A stretch of DNA of 64,000 nt from Sabellastarte sp. h YS-2021 (GCA_964017235.1 OZ024938.1:7927454-7991453), one strand, 5' to 3'; positions 11,057 through 22,690 are shown, numbered from the stretch's first letter. The notes: generated by a model not told the origin, from the sequence alone. Program-made: numbers and translations.

Positions 11057-12440
11057 ATTTAGAGAATTTCGTATAAATATGTTATTCAGCTACTTTTGGG
11101 CCAGCTATAACATAGTGAAATTTCAGACCTGTAGCTCATGGCATAGCTGAGTAATAGCTACTTTTAGGTTATCACTGTTGAGTAAATCGCTTATAACTTG
11201 AAAACTATTGCATTTAGAGAATTTCGTATAAATATGTTATTCAGCTACTTTTGGGTCAGCTATAACATAATAAAATTTCAGACCTGTAGCTCATGGCATA
11301 GCTGAGTAATAGCTACTTTTAGGTTATCACTGTTGAGTAAATCACTTATAACTTGAAAAGTGTTGCATTTAGAGCATTTTGTTAAAATATGTTATTCAGC
11401 TACTTTTTTCATAGCTACAATATGGTGAGTAAGTTGGGTGTCTGTCTCAATAGCTAAGTGAGTAATAGCTACTTTTGGGCTTTTCAGTAACTTCTATCAT
11501 GAGTAAAATCACTTGTAACTTAAAAAGTATTGCATTTAGAGAATTTCGTATAAATATGTTATTCAGCTACTTTTGGGCCAGCTATAACATAGTAAAATTT
11601 CAGACCTGTAGCTCATGGCATAGCTGAGTAATAGCTACTTTTAGGTTATCACTGTTGAGTAAATCACTTATAACTTGAAAACTATTGCATTTAGAGTATT
11701 TTGTTTCTATATGTTATTCACCTATTTTGGGGTCAGCTATAACATAGTGAAGTTTCAGACCTGTGGCTCATTTCATAGCTGAGTAATAGCTACTTTGAAG
11801 TTCTCACTGTTGAGTAAATCAGTTATAATTGGAAAACTATTGCATTTACAGAAATTTGTGCAAATATGTTATTCAGCTACTTTTGGGTCAGCTATAACAT
11901 AGTGAAATTATAGACCTATAGCTCATGGCACAACTGAGCAATAGCTATTCTCAGGTACTGACTGTTGAGTAAATCAGCTATAACTTGAAAAATATTGCAT
12001 TTGGAGTATTTTGTTAAAATATATTGTTCACCTACTTTTGGGTCAGCTATAACATAGTGAAATTACAGACCTATAGCTCATGGCATAGCGGAGCAATAGC
12101 TATTTTCAGGTTCTCACTATTGAGTAAATCGGTTGTAGCTTGAAAACTATTGCATTTACAGTAGTTTGCTTAAATATGTTGTTCACCTACTTTTGGGTTA
12201 GCTATAACATAGTAAAATTTCAGACATGTAGCTCATTGCATAGCTGAGTAATAGTTCCTTTGAGGTTCTCACTGTTGAGTAAATCAGTTGTAACTTGAAA
12301 ACTATTACATTTAGAGTAATTTGTTAAATATGTTATTCACAGAATTTTTGGTCAGCTATAACATAGTGAAATTGCAGACCTCTATGTCATGGCATAGCTA
12401 AGCAATAGCTACTTTCAGGTTCTCACTGTTGAGTAAATCA
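11057..12440. repeat. ~156-bp tandem repeat array, right arm (about nine units)
   Basis: Units recur at about 156-bp spacing (for example 11061 and 11217). Each contains ATTTAGAGAATTTCGTATAA or variants, TTATTCAGCTACTTTTGGG, CAGCTATAACATAGTGAAA, GCATAGCTGAGTAATAGCTA and GAGTAAATC. A divergent unit type with GTTGGGTGTCTGTCTC occurs both at 4821 (left of E3) and 11436 (right of E3). That distance minus the length of E3 is 477 bp, about three units. Not coding. Confidence 0.85.
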
Positions 12441-12619
12441 TTGTATCTACTGGATAGCCGCAGTGTGTAGAGAGAGATTTCACCATTACTGCTCTGATGA
12501 AAAAAAATATTATAGCTAGCTTTCTTAAGTTTGCAGTATATATTAATAACCATAAAATGTTGTCTGGGAATATTTTTGGCCTCATTTTGAGAAACAAGAT
12601 GGCCGCCACAGGTGTTTTT

Positions 12620-13205
12620 TGTCAGTCATGAAAAGTGCTTATATCTCCCTTATTGATCCTAGAGGTTTGGGATGATAAACCAACCTGTAGGAAATTATGG
12701 GGTGGGAATCTTTTGGTGTGGTCAGATTTTACCTTCAATGACCCCTCCTTCAAGGTCAAACAAGGATAGCCAAACTTGAAAGTGCTTATAACTCGCTTAT
12801 TATTGGTCCCAGAGGTTTGGGATGGTAAACAGACAGGAAATCATGGGCTGTGAATCTGTTGATATGGTCCGATTTGACCTTGGAACCCTCCTTCAAGGTC
12901 AAATGAGGATAGCAAAAATTGAAAGTGCCTACAACTCACTTATTATTGGTGACAGAGATTTGGGATGGTAAACCATCCCATAGGAAATCATTGGCTCGGA
13001 ATCTTTTGGTATGGTCAGATTTGACCTTTGGACCCCTCCTTCAAGGTCAAATGAGGACAGCCAAGCTTAAAAGTGCTTATAACTCATTTATAATTGGTCC
13101 TAGAGGTTTGGAATGGTAAACCATAGGAAATCATGGGCTGGGAATGTATTTGTGTGGTTAGATTTGACCTTGGACCCCTTCTTCAAGGTCGAACGAGGAT
13201 ATTGC
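12620..13205. repeat. ~145-bp tandem repeat, about four units
   Basis: Units begin near 12629, 12776, 12918 and 13066 with AAAGTGCTTATAACTC-like text. They contain AGAGGTTTGGGATGGTAAAC, GGAAATCATGGGCTG and CCTTCAAGGTCAAA. The last matches the extended nuclear-receptor half-site TCAAGGTCA. Small open frames here are by-products of the repeat. Confidence 0.8.
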
Positions 13206-13554
13206 ATTTGTAGTATTTCTTTAAATATGTTTTAACCTATTTTTTACACTTAAACAATTACCTTGTTATTTTCCTTCATAATACCATTTACAGGGCACAA
13301 CTTTTTTATCCTTTTCTTCTGTCAGCTTCGGAATTTCTTTCGAACTTGCTGTTCAGTTACCATTTACTATATTTCTGTACAGCCCTTTTCCTGATAATTA
13401 TTCTGTCCTCTAATCACCTTCACAAATCAAAAACACTCAGTCAGCTGACACAGTCAGCTCTCCTCTTGTTCTTTTAATATTGTTTCAAGTGAGATGCTTG
13501 AATTATTAATGAAATTGACACTTTCAATATTGATATAGAAATTGAGAAAAGCCA
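13206..13554. other. Intron, possible right boundary of the repeat block that began near 4310
   Basis: No gene. CAGTCAGCTGACACAGTCAGCT at about 13438-13459 echoes the GTCAGCTGAC pair at 4313-4336, so the two arrays and their spacer may once have been a single repeat-bearing transposon into which E3 inserted. Confidence 0.35.
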
Positions 13555-13805
13555 TGTTGATTGATTGATTGATCGTCGATTGATTGATCGATCAATGATT
13601 GATTGTCATGCCCCTTAGTACCTTGTTCTGGTTATGTTGCAATGGGACCACAATCGGAATCACTGTGTATCTTCCGGTATCTGACCCAGAACTAACACAG
13701 TCATCCATCTGTGAAATAACCAAGCCCAGTGCTGCTTAACTTCAGTGATCAGACAGGAATTGGTCAAACTCCACCCTGGCAGTTGTCACATACCAAACAA
13801 ACTGT
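13555..13805 (-). repeat. 5S rRNA-derived SINE (SINE3-like), minus strand
   Basis: Read on the minus strand from about 13800, the head follows 5S rRNA: CAGGGTGGA, CCTGTCTGATCACTGAAG, TTAAGCAGCACTGGGCTTGG and AGATGGATGACTG. These align with the 5S segments GTCTGATC, AAGCTAAGCAGGGTCGGGCC and TTGGATGGGAGACC, which hold the pol III A box and C box. A non-5S body follows (GTGGTCCCATTGCAACATAA), and a tail of GATT/CAAT simple repeats occupies 13557-13606. A 5S head, unrelated body and simple-repeat tail describe a SINE, not a 5S gene. Confidence 0.7.
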
Positions 13806-14089
13806 CACTTGTATAACTTTACTGAAGCTGAAGTAGGAGAATTTTTCAGCCATTTTTACCACAAAGCGTAGCCATTTTCTGATGTCCATACAATGTAAAT
13901 TTCATTATTACATTACTAATGGTGACACAGAAATATAGTTGTAAATCTGTCAATGATTGCAGCCCGGGCAATTTGTACATTTTAAACGATTCCATTTTAA
14001 ACTGTTAACTAATGTGTCATTTGACAGTATCTACACCATGTCAACAAATCTACGTTTCCTGTTAAATTACTATGATCTTCTGTCTTCAG
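13806..14089. other. Intron segment, nothing recognised
   Basis: AT-rich sequence without coding or repeat signal that I can name. It ends in the acceptor TTCTGTCTTCAG at 14078-14089. Confidence 0.5.
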
Positions 14090-14158
14090 ATGGACACACC
14101 CCAGGGTATTATGGCCAAACCACAGGGAGCCCCACCAATGAGTCCCAAAAAGCCACTG
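14090..14158 (+). CDS. Host gene, exon b (69 bp)
   Basis: Acceptor CTTCTGTCTTCAG, donor GTAAGT. Twenty-three in-frame codons (MDTPQGIMAKPQGAPPMSPK then KPL) are phase 0 at both ends. The peptide is Pro/Met/Lys-rich and probably disordered. Because its length is a multiple of three, skipping it would keep the frame. Confidence 0.6.
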
Positions 14159-15140
14159 GTAAGTTAAACACAAGCCACAATATCAAGTACAGCCAAGCAG
14201 GAGTCAAGGTAGCCTTGCTTCAGGCTAAAAATTTGTACCATATTGGTTTTCAGACATGTACATGTATTTACAAAGTACTCTTACATATTAGGAGAGATAA
14301 GCTCCCTAGAGAGGTTGCCGATGTGAATGTCTGTGTATTTAAGAGTGTATAACATAAAGTGAAACTTTATTAATAAGTAAACTGTAAGTTTTCCCCAGTT
14401 AACACGCAACATATATTGCATTTGTTATTGTGCAATATGTTATGTTATGTGTTAACTAAGTTAACAAAGTTAACTAGTTACAAAGAAAAACTCGAGCCTT
14501 AAATAAGACCTAAATCATAAAGTGCCCTGCAATATTGTAGGTAACAAAGACATTTTAAATGTTGCACAAAACACCATAGACATTGTTTTTCAGTCTAATT
14601 TCACAAAAACAAAAATTTTATCAAACATGCATTGATTAATATTAATTGTTGGGCTACTTTAACCAATAAATGAGAATCTTTTTTTAAATATCAGAGGTTT
14701 CAGTTTGTTTATAAAATGAATAAATTCATCTGCATAAAAAATAAAAGCTATCCTTGACATAGGTAGTGGTTTGTCACTTATTTGCTCTTTAGATTCTCGG
14801 GAATTAGATTCGACACTCAATGCAGACATTGTGACTTATGTTCAGTTCACACCATGTCAGCACCCGGACAGGTTTTATGCAATTCGTAGCAAATTAAGTG
14901 TTTTTCAGGTCCTGTACACCAAAAATAAAGCTACTCTTTGTTCTTACACTAAAGGCTATTGTACATTAAAGTGAACATCATAAGGTGTATATAATTATAG
15001 TTTTTTTTTCTTTGCTGTGTTGATTAATTTACCATTAGAAAACTTCCCTGGGCGGGAGGTCAAGTTATACCTGTCCACCTAAACGATAAAATAGTAACCT
15101 GTTTGAAGTTGAAGCAAAATTTAGACAAAAAGACAGTTTT
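14159..15140. other. Intron segment, no gene recognised
   Basis: AT-rich. An imperfect palindromic stretch with GTTAACAAAGTTAAC lies at 14380-14480. Short open frames here lack homology or codon character. Confidence 0.5.
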
Positions 15141-16242
15141 TACCCCACAGCCTTTAAGGGCTATCAGGGTATTGTTTTCAACCTTACCATGGTGTCCAGA
15201 TGGATGGGCGGTCAGCGGGAAAAAGTTTGTCCAGGCTGTATCTCAGAAACTGTAAGGTGTAGGAAGTTGATACTTGGTTGGCACATTGGTTTAGGGTTGT
15301 AGGTGTGCAACGTCATGGTATGACCGTGATTTGACCTTTGACCTTGCCATAATGACCTTGACCTATAAAATTTTGTCCGGGCTATATCTCAGAAACCGTA
15401 AGGTGTAGGAAGTTGATACTTTGTAGGGACATTGGTTAGGGGGTGTAGGTGTGCATCGTCATGGTGTGACATTGATTTGACCTTCGACCTTGCTGTAGTG
15501 ACCTTGACCTATAAAATCTTGTCTGGGCTATATCTCGGATATCATAAGGTGTAGGAAATTGATACTTGGTGGGGACATTGGTTAGGGTTTGTAGGTGTGC
15601 TACATCATGGTGTGACCTTGATTTGACCTTTGACCTTGCTGTAGTGACCTTGACCTATAAAATCTTGTCTGGGCTATATCTTGGCAATTGTAAAGTGTGG
15701 GAAATTGATACTTGGTTGGGACATTGGTTCAGGGTTGTAGGTGTGCAGCATCATGGTATGACCTTGATTTGACCTTTGACCTTGGCATAATGACCTTCAC
15801 CTATAAAATATTGTCCTAGCTCTTGAATTCTGTAAGGGGTAGAAGGTTGACACTTGGTAGGGACATTGGTTAGGGGGTGTAGGTATGCATCGTGCCAAAG
15901 TGTGTTGTCCTGCCATGTTTGAGACATGTTTCTCTTATGACAAAGATATATGGATTGCTGTAACTAATTATTATAGGTACTTTACATAATTGTGCTAATT
16001 ACATAATTAATCATTTTTCCAGCATCATAATTTTTAGTTTACTGATTAATGCTGTCATCTTGCTATTGAATTTTCTTGTTTTAATACTTTATCTTTACAT
16101 ACATTTTCTTTCTCTTAGACATTATTTTCTACACTTAAACATTATTGTGACCTTTATATAACTGACACTGCTCGATCTTTGTACTGTTTCACTACTTCTA
16201 TATCTCATGGTGTTGAAAAATATTTCCCCAGGCTGTGGGGTA
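15141..16242 (+). mobile_element. TIR element with internal ~147-bp tandem repeats, copy A
   Basis: Begins TACCCCACAGCC and ends GGCTGTGGGGTA, a 12-bp terminal inverted repeat. The interior has about five units of ~147 bp starting near 15229, 15376, 15521, 15667 and 15813 (GGCTATATCTCAGAAAC, GTAAGGTGTAGGAAGTTGAT, GGGACATTGGTTAGGG). The units carry TGACCTTTGACCTT, a perfect DR1 nuclear-receptor site on the other strand, and TGACCTTGACC (ERR/SF-1 type). No transposase is visible, so it is non-autonomous. An inverted second copy lies at 44759-46007. Superfamily unknown. Confidence 0.7.
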
Positions 16243-16321
16243 CGAATATCTCTGATGCTATTTTTTTTTCAGTTTTACTCATTCGTAAATAAAGTCTCCT
16301 TAATATTCTTTTTCATTTTAG

Positions 16322-16430
16322 CCCAATATACACAACAAACAGTCAAAGCGAGCAAACACTCCACCTGATTACATCTCCTATACAGTGTCTGCACCAAGCG
16401 GTCGAGCCACCACACTCTTCTCTGCAGATG
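16322..16430 (+). CDS. Host gene, exon c (109 bp)
   Basis: Acceptor TTTTTCATTTTAG, donor GTAAGA. It encodes 36 codons plus one base: PNIHNKQSKRANTPPDYISY then TVSAPSGRATTLFSAD, ending in phase 1. Rich in Ser, Thr and basic residues. The DYISY segment could be a tyrosine phosphorylation site, but that is only a possibility from composition. Confidence 0.62.
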
Positions 16431-16434
16431 GTAA

Positions 16435-17140
16435 GACAAAACCAGATATTTGGGGTAGTTGGTGGTTATAAGTTTGTGGTTATAATTTTTTTCAACTTGC
16501 ATTATTTTGTTGTTATAACAGATTTGTGGTTATATATTTTTGTGGTTATGTTTTGTGGTTGTATGTATATACTTGTGGTTATATATACTTTATACATAGT
16601 TTTTTGTGTGAGTTGGGAAATTAATGAGTATTAAAATGTATATTAGTGTTATTGCTAACCAGTTGTGAAGTAGCAACATTGTTGTCTGAAAAGGACTGAG
16701 TTGAAAAACCACAGGGGAATATTGTGGTTATCACTTATGGTTACAGTTTTGTTTTGGACTAAAAACCTAGCAGATAATATCTCTTTTGCATTGTTTGTGG
16801 CTAGTGGTAGAGTTTAAAGTGTACACTTTTTCGTGAATAATACCACAGAATGTATATGTGGAATTTTTGTGGTTATTTGTTTGATCATGTAATGTTTGAA
16901 GGTTGTTTTTCTTTTTGTGTAACTCATCTGGTGATAGATTTACTGAAATAAGAGTCTTGTGAATGTTGTAGGTTTGTGTATTTTTTTCAGTTTAAAAGAT
17001 TAATGTTATTAAACCATGCTCCTAATTTAGGGAAAATATAACATTATAGATTGAGACTACATGAATTATTGTGTAAGTGTATTGTAAACAGTCCATTAAT
17101 GCTGAAATGTGTGTAGTGCATATAACTTTTTCTATGGTTA
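16435..17140. repeat. Intron with degenerate TGTGGTTAT reiteration
   Basis: TGTGGTTATA and close variants recur many times between 16450 and about 16880 at irregular spacing. No coding sequence. Confidence 0.55.
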
Positions 17141-17531
17141 CAGGGTGTATCCACTAGATTTCAATATTTTTCCATGACTTTTCAATGACTTATCCATGAC
17201 CAAAGCTTTAAAATTAAGGACCTTTTACATGCTTCGTGGCATGAAAAAGACATGTACCGAGGCTCCTAGATCCTGTCGGTTTTGTCTTTGAGAACCACTC
17301 ACAAGGTTCCAGTCACAGTACAGAAAGATGTGGAAGACACCAAAATTTGATCTGATTACATAAACATCCTTGTGTTGAAATGCTGTTTTCGCAAAAGGAT
17401 GCCTTTTAATTTCCATGACTTTTTATGAATTTTTCAAAACCTGGAGTCAATTTCCATGACTTTTCCAGGCCTGGAAGAGAAAAATGGAATTCCATGACTT
17501 TTCCATGTTTTCCATGACTGGATACACCCTG
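17141..17531. mobile_element. hAT-like MITE (391 bp)
   Basis: Terminal inverted repeat CAGGGTGTATCCA...TGGATACACCCTG, with subterminal CCATGACTTTTC copies in both orientations. It is flanked by a direct TGGTTA at 17135-17140 and 17532-17537, a likely target duplication. No transposase. The superfamily is inferred from the CAGGG terminus. Confidence 0.65.
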
Positions 17532-17849
17532 TGGTTATCATTGCTTTGTTCTCTAAATTAACATAATTGTGTTGTGGGAAATTGGGGTGAGTCGGTAGCA
17601 TATATTCCATATGAGTATTCGCCAATGCACACAGTTACAATTCTTGGTTACTTAAAAAAATTGTGTTCTAGCATATCCCCAATCAAATAAGCCTACTTAC
17701 AGGCAGTGAGGTGAATGAGAACAAACATGACAGTTCTCCTAAATTAAATTGCTAAAGAAGTCTTAAACTCTACAAAAATACAAGATAAAGTTTACAAATT
17801 CTTCAGATTCGGGTTTGTGTGTAATGTTATAAGTTTCTTTACAAGTGTA

Positions 17850-17990
17850 TTATCTGCCGACAAATGACGTGGCAGTTGTAAAATTTCTTGACGGTATTTC
17901 AGTGAAGTGGTCTCGATACCAGTATTATATACTGGTTCCACCGACTCACCCCCATGTCAGATAGAACTGACATTGTTTATTGAATATGTC
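17850..17990. repeat. Dispersed intronic repeat, copy 1
   Basis: GACAAATGACGTGGCAGTTG, ATTTC and TGGTCTCGATACCA recur in the same order at 22570-22650 (GACAAACGATGTGGCGGTTG, TGGTCTCGATACCA). Identity unknown. Confidence 0.5.
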
Positions 17991-18050
17991 TTCTAATATG
18001 ATTTTTTTCTTTTTGGGTGTTTTGCTATTAATCTGTCGCTAACACTCTAG

Positions 18051-18161
18051 GTCACGTGTATACCCAACTGCCTCCTGGTGAAGTTTTCCCGTCCAGTCTG
18101 CCCAGTGACTCGGCCTTCCATTCCTCCACCTCCTTTGACAAGAGCACCTGCAAAACCAGTG
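18051..18161 (+). CDS. Host gene, exon d (111 bp)
   Basis: Acceptor GCTAACACTCTAG, donor GTAAAC. Read in phase 1 it encodes GHVYTQLPPGEVFPSSLPSD then SAFHSSTSFDKSTCKTS. Ser/Thr-rich. Its length is divisible by three with phase 1 at both ends, so it is a symmetric exon that could be a cassette. Confidence 0.62.
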
Positions 18162-19616
18162 GTAAACTGCTGTTAATACCTCTGGAATTGTGAAGCTGTT
18201 TAATTTTGGCTAATTGCAACATAAACAATATGTAGGAGGGGCAAAAAAATTTGCTGAAAACCTATCCTGTGAAAAAACACTTCCTCACAGAACACAGGAA
18301 TGACATTAAGCTTATGAATTTACTTGATTTTTGAAAAAAATATATATTGTTGTTGTTAAACTGAAGTTTCAGTATTTCTATCAATCTTTAATCTTTTTTC
18401 TATCCCAAGCAGTTGTAATATATTTGGCCGTTGCTATAAATATACCAAAAGTAAGTTAAGGCATCAGAAGTTTTATTTAAATAAAAATGGCTTTCATGCA
18501 TTGTATAATGCCCCCCCCCCCAAAAAAAAAAAAAAAAAAGAAATGTTAAGGCATATAACAGAGGAATGAAATGCATCTTACTAATATTGCTTATTTGCGT
18601 TACATGCAGTTTTGGGTTGAATTTGCGAAACATAGCCAAATTAAACAGCTGACAAGTGCCACAAGTTTACAGCATTGTTCTAGTGTGTTCTAGGCTGTAT
18701 AAAGAGCTGTGTATTAGATCAGACAAGACAGCACAAACCACTCCTCCCTAAACCATTGATTCTGTGACTGACCCAGTTTCAATGGTCCAGTAGATCTGGG
18801 GTTTTTTTTTGCGTGCAAAATATTCTGTCATTTTATTATCCCCCATAAGCCATATTTGACCTTGATAGAGGGACATGCAGACCAGGGCATATATGGCAAT
18901 TATTTTGTTAGTATTATGCAAACTACAAATGTAGCTAAACAATTAGGTTATCGAATATCATTAGAAAGATATCTTTACAGAGCGTCTTGCTCATTTTATG
19001 GCGTTAAAATCCAAGCAGAAATGGCAGAGAAAACACAAGTTAAAGTTTTTATTATATTAACTGGTGCCTTTATATATATAAATATGGCAGCCTTTTTGAT
19101 ATTCTTTTTTTTAAATATCGACTTATTTTACTTCTAATTACTACAAAATGGTGGATAATAAAAGTAAGACATCCCTAATTTGACATATGTGAAAAAATAA
19201 AATATATTACTCATGATGATGAACAATATATTAAACACTTGTGCTATGTACTTGTATATAAATGTAATCTTCATTTGTGATATATTTTGTCCATATATGT
19301 CATTTGGGAAGTTTCCCTGTTGTGTATACAAGAATAGATTATAGCTTACATATATATTCAGTTCCTAAGATTGAAAAAGGGGGTTACATTTCAGTAAATT
19401 GAATAGAAAGTAATAAATAACTCATACATTTTCATTTTGAAGCAGTTTATCTGAAACAAGTTTTTAGCATCAGTGTAAATAACAAAAGCTTGTAATACTG
19501 CACAGTAATAAGTATCCACAAATTCAGTTTAAAAGCATTTTGAAGTTGAATCTTGATTTCTTTAAAATAGTTTTCTAGAACTGTCCCCATGTAACCTTGA
19601 CCCATCTGTTATTTAG
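18162..19616. other. Intron with a dispersed repeat (about 18950-19335)
   Basis: Mostly AT-rich. The segment 18950-19335 (ACAGAGCGTCTTGCT, GACATCCCTAATTTGACATA, ATCTTCATTTGTGATATA) is matched by 25820-26115 (ACAGAGCATCTGCTTG, ACGTCCCTCATTAGACATA, ATCTTCATTTGTGATGTA), so it is a repeat family present twice in these introns. A C run and an A run lie at 18511-18539. Confidence 0.5.
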
Positions 19617-19766
19617 ATCAGCTGTACAGTTACCATGTCTCCCCCACCCCACATCCCAACACCCCTTCTCTCCTGCACCTAGAGTCCATCTCCAACTGTA
19701 ACAACTCTGCCCGCCAGCCCTCAAACATCTCTTCCTGCGAGAAGCTGCATCCCTCCAAACAGTCGG
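19617..19766 (+). CDS. Host gene, exon e (150 bp)
   Basis: Acceptor CATCTGTTATTTAG, donor GTAATG. In phase 1 it encodes DQLYSYHVSPTPHPNTPSLL, HLESISNCNN and SARQPSNISSCEKLHPSKQS. The longest visible exon. Pro/Ser/Asn-rich, probably disordered. Symmetric (150 bp, phase 1-1). Confidence 0.65.
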
Positions 19767-19789
19767 GTAATGTCTCATAGCTAAGTCTC

Positions 19790-20700
19790 TGAAATTTGAT
19801 CCATTTGCCAGTTAAGCCGACTAAGTTTTACCCAGTTACAAGTTAAACAAACTCTTTTCAACCCAAATACAACTTAAGCCAACCCAGTTACAACTCAGGT
19901 TTGACCCAGTTACTTGTAAAGCCGGCTAAATTTGACCTGCTAACTAAGCTAGCTAAGGTTTTACCTGGTTAAAAGTTAAACACCATTTTCAACCAGTTAC
20001 AAGTTAAGCCAGCTAAGTTTGACCCAGTTACATGTTAAGCCGACTAAATTTTGACCAGTTTATTAGACTAAATCTGACCTTGTTACTTATTAAAGCCAAT
20101 GTACGTTTAACCTTAGTCCACTGAACAGTTGGAAAATCCTCCTAGCTAAGTCTGTTCATTTTGACCTGCCAGTGGGTAATTCAACTCAGTTTGACCGAGT
20201 TACGTCTTAAATGCATCAAACAGGTGAATAATGTCACAAAGCTAAGGCTGTGTGATATGCCCAAGTATCTAGTTAAGCCGTCTAACTCTTACTGAGTTAT
20301 CACTCGTTATCTTCCTGTTAAACCAACTGCATTTGATTTTGTTGGTAGTGTAGGCAACTTAACAGTTGGATAGTCTTCTCAAGATCAAACTTGTTACTTT
20401 TTAAGCCAACTAAATTTCACCTCCCTAGTAGTTCTGCTGACTCTGTTCTACCTAGTTAAAGGTTAAGCCAACTTAGGTTAATCGTATGTCACACAGTTAA
20501 GCCTGTAAAAGATGATCAAGGCACTAGTTAAGCCAACTTTGATCTGGTTACAGGTCACACAGGGTTTGACCTTTGTATTAATTTAGTAAAGTTAACATTT
20601 GGTAAGTCTCTCAGTTTAACCTGTGCAGGTTTTGCTAACTACATGAACAGTTGAATTAAAATTTGACTAGCTAATGGATATGTTGCACCTTAAGACTCTT
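19790..20700. repeat. Degenerate short-period repeat (GTTAAGCC...TTTGACCCAGTTAC)
   Basis: AGTTAAGCCNACTAAGTTTGACC-like phrases recur many times at roughly 40-60 bp with heavy drift. This is a decayed minisatellite in the intron. No coding. Confidence 0.55.
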
Positions 20701-21273
20701 CAGTTTGCTGAGATTAAGAGCTATATAAGTTGAATTAGATTAGATTGGACTTAGTTGCTCGTTAAGTCACTTAGGTTAATCTAGTTACCATAGTTACATC
20801 ATTAAGGTTGAGGGAGAGACTTGCTAAGTCAGGAAGGAGAATGTGAATGTTGCCAGTTAAACCACAAATCTTGTAAATCATTGTAAATCACTGGCATTGC
20901 GCTTGTGAGGAAATGGAATCCCCTTTAGTCCATTTCTTTTGTGAAAACGTACACCTTTAGAATGTAGAAAGTATATTTTATTTTAGCTAGAAGGTTTTAT
21001 CAGTTTTTGTGTGTCTAATTTTGGTGAATTTATTTTATCGGATGAAATCATCAAAGATTTCAAGGGAGAAGTATGTGACCCAGATAAATCCATTCAATTC
21101 TGTATTTAGTCACCCATTTATTGGGACACAATAGACCCATAATGTGATAACTGACCACAGATACTGGTACCATATATGGTAAACTTGAAATTTTCCCCAA
21201 AAAATGGATCCGTAAACTGATTCAAGGGGTTTCAGCATTTAGAGGCAGAAAAAGTAATATTTTAATGTTAATA
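20701..21273. other. Intron segment, nothing recognised
   Basis: AT-rich, no long frame and no repeat that I can name. Confidence 0.4.
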
Positions 21274-21464
21274 CAGTAGAAACTCTATTATCTGACCCTT
21301 TTGGGGAGTAACAATTAGGTCGGATAATAGAAAGGTCAGATAATAGAAAGGTCAGATAATAGAAAGCCTAAAATAACAGGTTTAAATGGAGTTGGGAGAG
21401 TGGGTTTGAGGTCGGATATTTGAAAATTCGGATAATAGAGGGTCGGATAATAGAGGTTCTAGTG
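21274..21464. mobile_element. pogo/Tigger-like MITE, copy 1
   Basis: Starts CAGTAGAAACTCTATTATCT and ends GGATAATAGAGGTTCTAGTG, flanked by TA on both sides. Internal copies of GGTCGGATAATAGA occur in both orientations. A closely similar element lies at 36514-36673. TA duplication and the CAGTARAACCTC terminus fit Tc1/mariner-pogo MITEs. Confidence 0.7.
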
Positions 21465-22561
21465 TACTAGGTAAATAATATCTGCGTGATAAAGGGATAA
21501 CATAGCTGTTATTTGAACTGTTAAAGTTAAATGTATATAAAAAACTGGATTTAATGTTGAGATTCAAAGATTAAAAAAATTCCAAAATTCACCAAGATTA
21601 AACCCATAAACTGATAGACACTTCTAGTTTTTTTCTTTTTTGTTTACAAGTCTGTTTAAATGCTTTTCCTGATGCAGCAAATTTTCTGTAATTCCTGGGA
21701 TGGGGTCGGCATTTCTAATGTCCAAGTATCGAGACCTTTTTAGTAAAATGAAATATAATTACAATCAGTATCTCTCCATAGTTGTCAGCACGTGAAACAA
21801 TGGAAATAAAAGTAAAAAAAAGTACTACAAACATTGTTTCAATTCAAAGAAAAATTATTTGGTGCAATACAATGTATCACATGTTATAATTGCAGATTTT
21901 TGTGAGTATGTTAAACTTTATAATGTGATAGATTATAACACTCCCATAATCAGAAGTGTTGTTTTGAATATTCGATACAAACATGAAACAAAATTGATGA
22001 AGATAAAGAAGATTTTTTAAAAAATTTTTTTAACACTTATCTTTGTAATAGAATTAAATAATGATCATTAATGAAGTTATTGCCCTATTTATGCATTGAA
22101 AGAAGTCTTATCCAGTGCACCCGAACCTTATATAGCACTCTTGCGTATTTTTCTAAATCTTTCAGTGCAAATATGGGTCAATAACTGCAATTGTAATAGT
22201 TATTTATTTCCTACATAAAGAGTTTTAAAATAATAATAAAATTGTGATATTATTGAAATACCTTTCAGGGATCTCCAAACATGGACGTTTCCTCTTAACG
22301 ATATCACAGTAAAAGCTCCGAAATGCACAAAAATATGGGATAAAAGTGTGTAATTTCTTCAGAGGGTATGCTCCCAGTATTGTTTTCCTGCCTAAAGACC
22401 TATTTGTTTAGACTAGCATATCCTCTACCATAGTACATCTCCCTGGCCGGCTCTAAGTTTGGATCTCGACCTGATACGTCCCTGGACTTTCCTTTTTTGA
22501 CCTCAAGCGCATTAGAGGATGTTACATCAATTTTGCTAAACGTTGCTATTCTATTCTGCCA
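21465..22561. other. Intron segment, nothing recognised
   Basis: AT-rich intronic DNA. No exon with acceptor, open frame and donor was found. Confidence 0.4.
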
Positions 22562-22690
22562 TAACATGTGTTGACAAACGATGTGGCGGTTGTCAAATCT
22601 CGTCACAGGATTTCACAAAAAATGGTCTCGATACCAAGACACCGGGCCTACTGACCAATCCCTTGTTCCGACCCATCTCTGTTAAAATGT
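22562..22690. repeat. Dispersed intronic repeat, copy 2
   Basis: Matches the repeat at 17850-17990, see that entry. Confidence 0.5.

Noticed and set aside
13690..13800. 5S rRNA gene on the minus strand
   Set aside because: Only parts of 5S match and they run into an unrelated body with a simple-repeat tail, so a SINE.
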